DNA of 64,000 nt from Apricaphanius iberus (taxonomy: Eukaryota > Chordata > Actinopteri > Cyprinodontiformes > Aphaniidae). The translations under genes and the position numbers were made by a program. The first letter of the stretch is position 1; the number at the start of each line of letters is the position of its first letter. The notes under the pieces were generated by a model that searched no databases, had not been told where the DNA came from, and was given only the letters and a program-made list of their open reading frames with translations. Below are positions 57,826 to 64,000 of this stretch, piece after piece. The stretch spans positions 1 through 64,000 of the forward strand of contig JAPXFQ010002389.1 in assembly GCA_028564705.1 (NCBI GenBank), written 5' to 3'.

Positions 57826-60282
57826 GATCGATCGCAGTGGGCGTGGCGACACCCAATACTTCCCCGTTAGAAGCAGGCCGAAATTTAGGAGGAGCAGAAA
57901 GTTGAGAGTCTCCTGCAGTTTGGCTTTAAATGGTTCTGGTTTTGGTTTACATGGTTCTGTTTAGGGTTTCAATGGTTCTGGTTTAAACTGTTCTGAGGTC
58001 AGTTTTACACTTTTATGAGGTGAAATGTGATCCATATCGTCATACGAACACCAGTTTTCTCCTTTATTTTATGTGTCTGTGACCAGATTCAACATGCTAA
58101 CTGTTGGAAGTTCCTGCAAGGGTCAACCAGGTCATGTTCGGGTGAATCAGTGAGAAGCACGGTGGTGGTAGGATGACGATCAGGGCTTTATTTCTGCAGT
58201 CATTCCCTCCAGTCTGCCGTGTTGAACGCGAAACACAGAGAAGCAGAAGCCTGATGGCGTCTCAAAGAGGAACCAGGGCGTTCAAGTTCAGGCTTGAACC
58301 CTTGCATCATTACTAATGCTACAATGCTGCGTTCAGGTCCCTGTAGGAAACTTAGCTTTAGGAAACTGGGCTCGGGTCCAGCTCTGCTGCTCCCAGACTA
58401 CAGATAAACATATAACCGGAGGACGTGGATGGATGGAGTTCTGGACCGATAGTAAACTCAGTGCTGGTTCCCCAGAACCGGGCTGAACCGGGTCGGAGCG
58501 GGTAGGACTGCAGGCCCAGAATGCTGCAGACAGACTCTCTGGTTTATCTTTAGCCTCTCAGCAGGGAGGATGAGGAGGAGGATGATGCCAGCAGCTCTGA
58601 TTAGCAGCCGTTGCCTAGCGACGGCTGGGCTGTTTACAGCAGGGAGGGCGGCTCGGTACCAGACTGACTCACGGTCCAAAGTCCAGCTCACACATCAGGT
58701 TTTTGGAGTTTCCACCACCACCATCATCATCATGTCTCCTCCTGATCCCCTGATGAATGTTTGCTTCCTCACCAGCTGATCACATGACCCGCAGGGACCA
58801 ATCAGGAGCCAGCTCAGTGTCACTCCTGCAGGTTTGGCATCATTAGCAACAATCCTTAATAAATCTGTGAAATCCTGGAAATATTATCTTTTTTTATCAT
58901 TTTTACTAAAGTTTTCTTTAATTTAAACCTTTCATATTAAACAATAAATTATTCTCCACGTTTTTCTGCTTTAAAAACTGTAACATTATAAGCAGAGAAT
59001 AGTTCCTAAACTGGAGGTCAGGAAGATGCCGCGTCATGCTGGAGCAGCAAACCAGCAGGAGATCGATGCCCAAGACGATGACTCAGCAGGAAGCCTTCAC
59101 CTTCCTCTCCATCGTCTTCCTCTGCGGCCTCCACTCTGAGCCAATCAGAAGCTTCACAGAATCATCTGAAGTTAAAAAGAGTTTTATTGGAAAGAGTTCG
59201 GTTCTGGTTCTGGGTTCTAGCTAAAGAATGATGCTAGTTTCATATAAAAAGACGGGATAATCAGAATAAATGCGGTGGAAAATATATAAATTATGATTTA
59301 TTAGTATGTAATTATTAAGGAATAATGGGCCAAAGTTCAACCTTCCTCCAGCAGGGGGCGGCTCTGAGTCTGGAGTGGGGAAATCTGACCGTGTTCTGGC
59401 TCTGTTTGCGGTTCCGGAAGGTTCCGAAAGAGGAAATATGTAAACCCAGGGAAGATAAATGCTCAGAGTAGCTCATATTACTGGAACCAGTGGGTCCAGT
59501 ACACCAGAACCCACTGGTTCCGTCCACTAGAACCATAAACCTGCCAATAAACTTTAGGGATTACCAAAACTTCACCGAAAAATGTCCAAAAACCAAAAAT
59601 AAACCATAATCAGGTCATTAAAAAGTCCAGAACCAGACAGAGACCAGAACCAGGTTTCAACTGGGCCCAGTCTGGGTCAGTTCTGAACCTCCACAGAACC
59701 AACAGAACCAAAATAAACAGAACCAGCTGAGGTGTTGGTTACCTGGCTACCTGACCCAAACTAAATCACGGCGTCGTCTAGCTGGTTCTGGTCCATCCCA
59801 GAACCTCCTCTGACCCAGGATCAGATTCTATCCCGTCCTCCCTCTGATGATAACATCTCGCTGACTCAGCAGAATACGGGATGGACCGGGTTCATCTGTC
59901 TGGTTCTGGTGGACCCCACAGAGAGGATCTCTGCTGGTTCCCCAAGGTTCCCACCTTATCCACTGATAAGCAGCTTGTTTACGACCGGTGGAGGCCAGAA
60001 CCGCCGTCGGCTCCGACCCGTCTGGGTCCAGTGATACCGTCCCAGCAGCTGGGAGAAGATCTGCTCCTGTCAAGGTTCTGATGAGGACCGTCTCAGAAAA
60101 AATAGCGCAGCTGCTGGGAGGATGAATGAGGCTCTGTCTGGTTCTGGCTCGGTTTATGGACCCGTGGGAGACTGTTTGTCCACCGTCTCTGAGGACTCAT
60201 TCACTGTGATGTGGTTCTGATCCAAACAAAGGATCCTCTGTCTGGGCCGCACACACTAAGAGACAGAATGAATTATGGGGAC
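57826..60282. other. rtn4 upstream flank
   Basis: No gene found. Mixed sequence with many CAGAACC words and two TGACTCAGC motifs (59,079 and 59,862). Confidence 0.5.
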
Positions 60283-63200
60283 ACCTAAAAGGAGTTATAT
60301 GGACATCTGATGACAATTTTGAGGGACATTAGTCAGGAATTATAGGGACGTTAATCAGGAATGATGGGAAATATTTACTGGAATGTTTAGGGACATAGGA
60401 CAGGAATTATGGGGACATTTGACATAAGCTCTTAGGGACATTTCAAAAGAAGTATGGGGACTTTTTATAGGAATTATGGGGACTAAAGATTGGATTTTTT
60501 AGAGACGTTTGACAGAAATTACGACGTTTGACAGGAATTATGGGGACAGGAATAATGGGGACATTGGTCAATAAGTATGGGGACTTTTCAAATGAATTTT
60601 CAGGGACATTTGACAAGAATTATGGGGACATTTGACATGAGCTCTTAGGGACATTTCACAAGAATTATGGGGACCAAAGATTGGACTTTTTAGAGACGCT
60701 TGACAGAAATTATGACGTCTGACAGGAATTATGGGGACATTGGTCAAGAAGTATGGCGACTTTTCAGATGAATTTTCAGGGACGTTTGACAAGAATTACT
60801 GGGACGTTTGAAAGAAATTATGGGGACACGACAGGAATATTAGGGAGGTTTGACAGGAATTACTGGGACATTTTGACAGGAATTATTGGGACATTTTACA
60901 TGAATTCTTAGGGACATTTCACAAAAAGTATGGGGACTTTTTATAGGAATTATGGGGACATTGGACAAGAATTATGGGGACTAAAGATTTAGACTTTTTA
61001 GAGACATTCGACAGAAATTATGAGGACATTTGACAAGAAGTATGGGGACTTTTCAGACAAATTTTCAGGGACGTTAGAAAGAAATTATGGGGACACTGGA
61101 CAGGAATATTAGGGACGTTTGACAAGAATTACTGGGACATTTTGACAGGAATTATGGGGACATTTGACATGAGCTCTTATGGACATTTCACAAAAAGTAT
61201 GGGGACTTTTTATAGGAATTATGGGGACATTTGACAAGAATTATGGGGACTAAAGATTTGAATTTTTAGAGACATTTGACAGAAATTATGAGGACATTTG
61301 ACAAGAAGTATGGGGACTTTTTATAGGAATTATGGGGACTAAAGATTGGATTTTTTAGAGACGTTTGACAGGAATTATGGGGACATTGGTCAAGAAGTAT
61401 GGGGACGTTTGAAATGAATTACTGGGACATTTTGACAAGAATTATGGGGACATTTGACATGAGCTCTTAGGGACATTTCACAAGAAGTATGTGGACTTTT
61501 TATAGGAATTATGGGGACATTGGACAAGAATTATGGGGACTAAAGATTTGAATTTTTAGAGACATTTGACAGAAATTATGAGGACATTTGACAAGAAGTA
61601 TGGGGACTTTTTATAGGAATTATGGGGACTGATTGGATTTTTAGAGATATGGGGACATTGGCAGAATATGGGGTTTAATGAATTGGGACATTTTGACAGG
61701 AATTATGGGGACATTTGACATGACCTCTTAGGGACATTTCACAATAAGTATGTGGACTTTTTATAGGAATTATGGGGACATTGACAAGAATTATGGGGAC
61801 TAAAGATTGAATTTTTAGAGACATTTGACAGAAATTATGAGGACATTTTAAAGAAGTATGGGACTTTTTATAGAATTATGGGGACTAAAGATTGGACTTT
61901 TTAGAGACATTCGACAAAATTATTACGTTTTGACAGGAATTATGGGGACATTTACATGAATTCTTAGGACATTTCACAAAAAGTATGGGGACTTTTTATA
62001 GGAATTATGGGGACATTTGACAAGAATTATGGGGACTAAAGATTTGACTTTTTAGAGACATTTGACAGAAATTATGAGGACATTTGACAAGAAGTATGGG
62101 GACTTTTCAGACAAATTTTCAGGGACGTTTGAAAGAAATTATGGGGACACTGTACAGGAATATTAGGGACGTTTGACAAGAATTACTGGGACATTTTGAC
62201 AGGAATTATGGGGACATTTGACATGACCTCTTAGGGACATTTCACAATAAGTATGGGGACTTTTTATAGGAATTATGGGGACATTGGACAAGAATTATGG
62301 GGACTAAAGATTAGAATTTTTAGAGACATTTGACAGAAATTATGAGGACATTTTAAAGAAGTATGTGGACTTTTTATAGGAATTATGGGGACTAAAGATT
62401 GGACTTTTTAGAGACATTCGACATAAATTATTACGTTTGACAGGAATTGTGTGGACATTTTACATGAATTCTTAGGGACATTTCACAAAAAGTATGGGGA
62501 CTTTTTATAGGAATTATGGGGACATTGGACAAGAATTATGGGGACTAAAGATTTGACTTTTTAGAGACGTTTGACAGAAATTATGAGGACATTTGACAAG
62601 AAGTATGGGGACTTTTCAGACAAATTTTCAGGGACGTTTGAAAGAAATTATGGGGACACTGTACAGGAATATTAGGGACGTTTGACAAGAATTAGTGGGA
62701 CATTTTGACAGGAATTATGGGGACATTTGACATGACCTCTTAGGGACATTTCACAAGAAGTATGTGGACTTTTTATAGGAATTATGGGGACATTTGACAA
62801 GAATTATGGGGACCAAAGATTGGACTTTTTAGAGACTTTTGACAGAAATTATGAGGACATTTGACAAGAAGTATGTGGACTTTTTATAGGAATTATGGGG
62901 ACTAAAGATTGGACTTTTTAGAGACATTCGACATAAATTATTACGTTTGACAGGAATTGTGTGGACATTTTACATGAATTCTTAGGGACATTTCACAAAA
63001 AGTATGGGGACTTTATAGATTAGGGGACATTGACAAGAATTATGGGGACTAAAGATTTGACTTTTTTAGAGACATTCGACATAAATTATTACGTTTGACA
63101 GGAATTATGGGGACATTTGACATGAATTCTTAGGGACATTTCACAAAAAGTATGGGGACTTTTTATAGGAATTATGGGGACATTTGACAAGAATTATGGG

Positions 63201-63890
63201 GACTAAAGATTTGAATTTTTAGAGACATTTGACAGAAATTATGAGGACATTTGACAAGAAGTATGGGGACTTTTCAGACAAATTTTCAGGGACGTTTGAA
63301 AGAAATTATGCGGACACTGGACAGGAATATTAGGGACGTTTGACAAGAATTACTGGGACATTTTGACAGGAATTATGGGGACATTTGACATGAATTCTTA
63401 TGGACATTTCACAAAAAGTATGGGGACTTTTTATAGGAATTATGGTGACATTGGACAAGAATTATGGGGACTAAAGATTTGAATTTTTAGAGACATTTGA
63501 CAGAAATTATGAGGACATTTGACAAGAAGTATGGGGACTTTTCAGACAAATTTTCAGGGACGTTTGAAAGAAATTATGCGGACACTGGACAGGAATATTA
63601 GGGACGTTTGACAAGAATTACTGGGACATTTTGACAAGAATTATGGGGACATTTAACATGAGCTCTTATGGACATTTCACAAGAAGTATGGGGACTTTTT
63701 ATGGGATTTATGGGGACTAAAGATTGGACTTTTTAGAGACATTTGACAGAAATTATGACATTTGACAAGAATTCTTAGCGACATTTCACAAGAAGTATTG
63801 GGACGATTCAGATACATTTTCAGGGACGTTTGAAAGAAATGATGGGGACACTGTACAGGAATATTAGGGACGTTTGATTTAGGGACGTTA
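60283..63890. repeat. 3.6-kb minisatellite with higher-order repeats
   Basis: Built from short units around AATTATGGGGACATTTGACA and related words (TATGGGGACTTTTTATAGGA, TTTTCAGGGACGTTTGA). The landmark TTAGGGACATTTCACAA (or a close variant) recurs every roughly 150-280 bp across the array, marking a higher-order period with gain and loss of inner units. Confidence 0.95.
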
Positions 63891-64000
63891 TGGGGACTGT
63901 GGAGGTCACAGGTCATGTCATTTTAAATCTTGGTTCATGATGTGAAACATGATTGGAGGAACTTTTGTGTTCCAGCCTGGATTAAATAAAACATCAGGAC

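Overview
This window is teleost nuclear DNA. The organism call rests on split genes with GT-AG introns, vertebrate-specific gene families, fish-type dispersed repeats (L2/Rex-like LINE debris, hAT-like and foldback elements) and many minisatellites. The words GGTTCTG and CAGAACC are strikingly common outside the repeats. My impression is a percomorph, perhaps a killifish or livebearer relative, but that is only an impression.

Two protein-coding genes are supported, facing each other tail to tail. On the + strand, positions 6784-33341 hold an 11-exon multimerin-2 gene (mmrn2). I rebuilt it from splice sites and phase to a 924-residue secreted protein: signal peptide, EMI domain, His-rich linker, long coiled-coil region with N-glycosylation sequons, and a C-terminal gC1q-like domain. 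On the - strand, positions 57533 down to 35496 hold reticulon-4 (rtn4, Nogo). It has an upstream first exon, a 54-bp exon 2 with a GC donor, a 1,824-bp large exon, an internal first exon for a short isoform, and six exons coding the reticulon homology domain. Rebuilt isoforms are 980, 372 and 193 residues. About 1.1 kb separates the likely 3' ends.

Layout: 1-1300, end of a 60-bp tandem array; 1300-6700, AT-rich intergenic DNA with LINE debris and a hairpin; 6737-33764, mmrn2 with 32-bp and 38-bp arrays in introns 2 and 3 and transposon remnants in introns 4, 5, 8 and 9; 33765-34855, gene-gene gap with a foldback element; 34856-57533, rtn4 with foldback elements in its last intron, a 25-bp array in the intron between exons 3 and 2, and a 3-kb array of a palindrome-bearing 20-bp unit in the first intron; 57534-60280, upstream flank with CCAAT boxes and NF-E2-like motifs; 60283-63890, a 3.6-kb array with higher-order structure.

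The two genes have unrelated jobs: MMRN2 in the endothelial extracellular matrix, RTN4 in ER membrane shaping. Their adjacency is positional, not a pathway. I found no convincing new coding system. The most unusual content is the repeat architecture (five tandem arrays with internal order, a family of near-palindromic foldback elements, one split by a later insertion), plus specific splice features in both genes. Coordinates come from reading the sequence by eye; no alignment or splice predictor was run.
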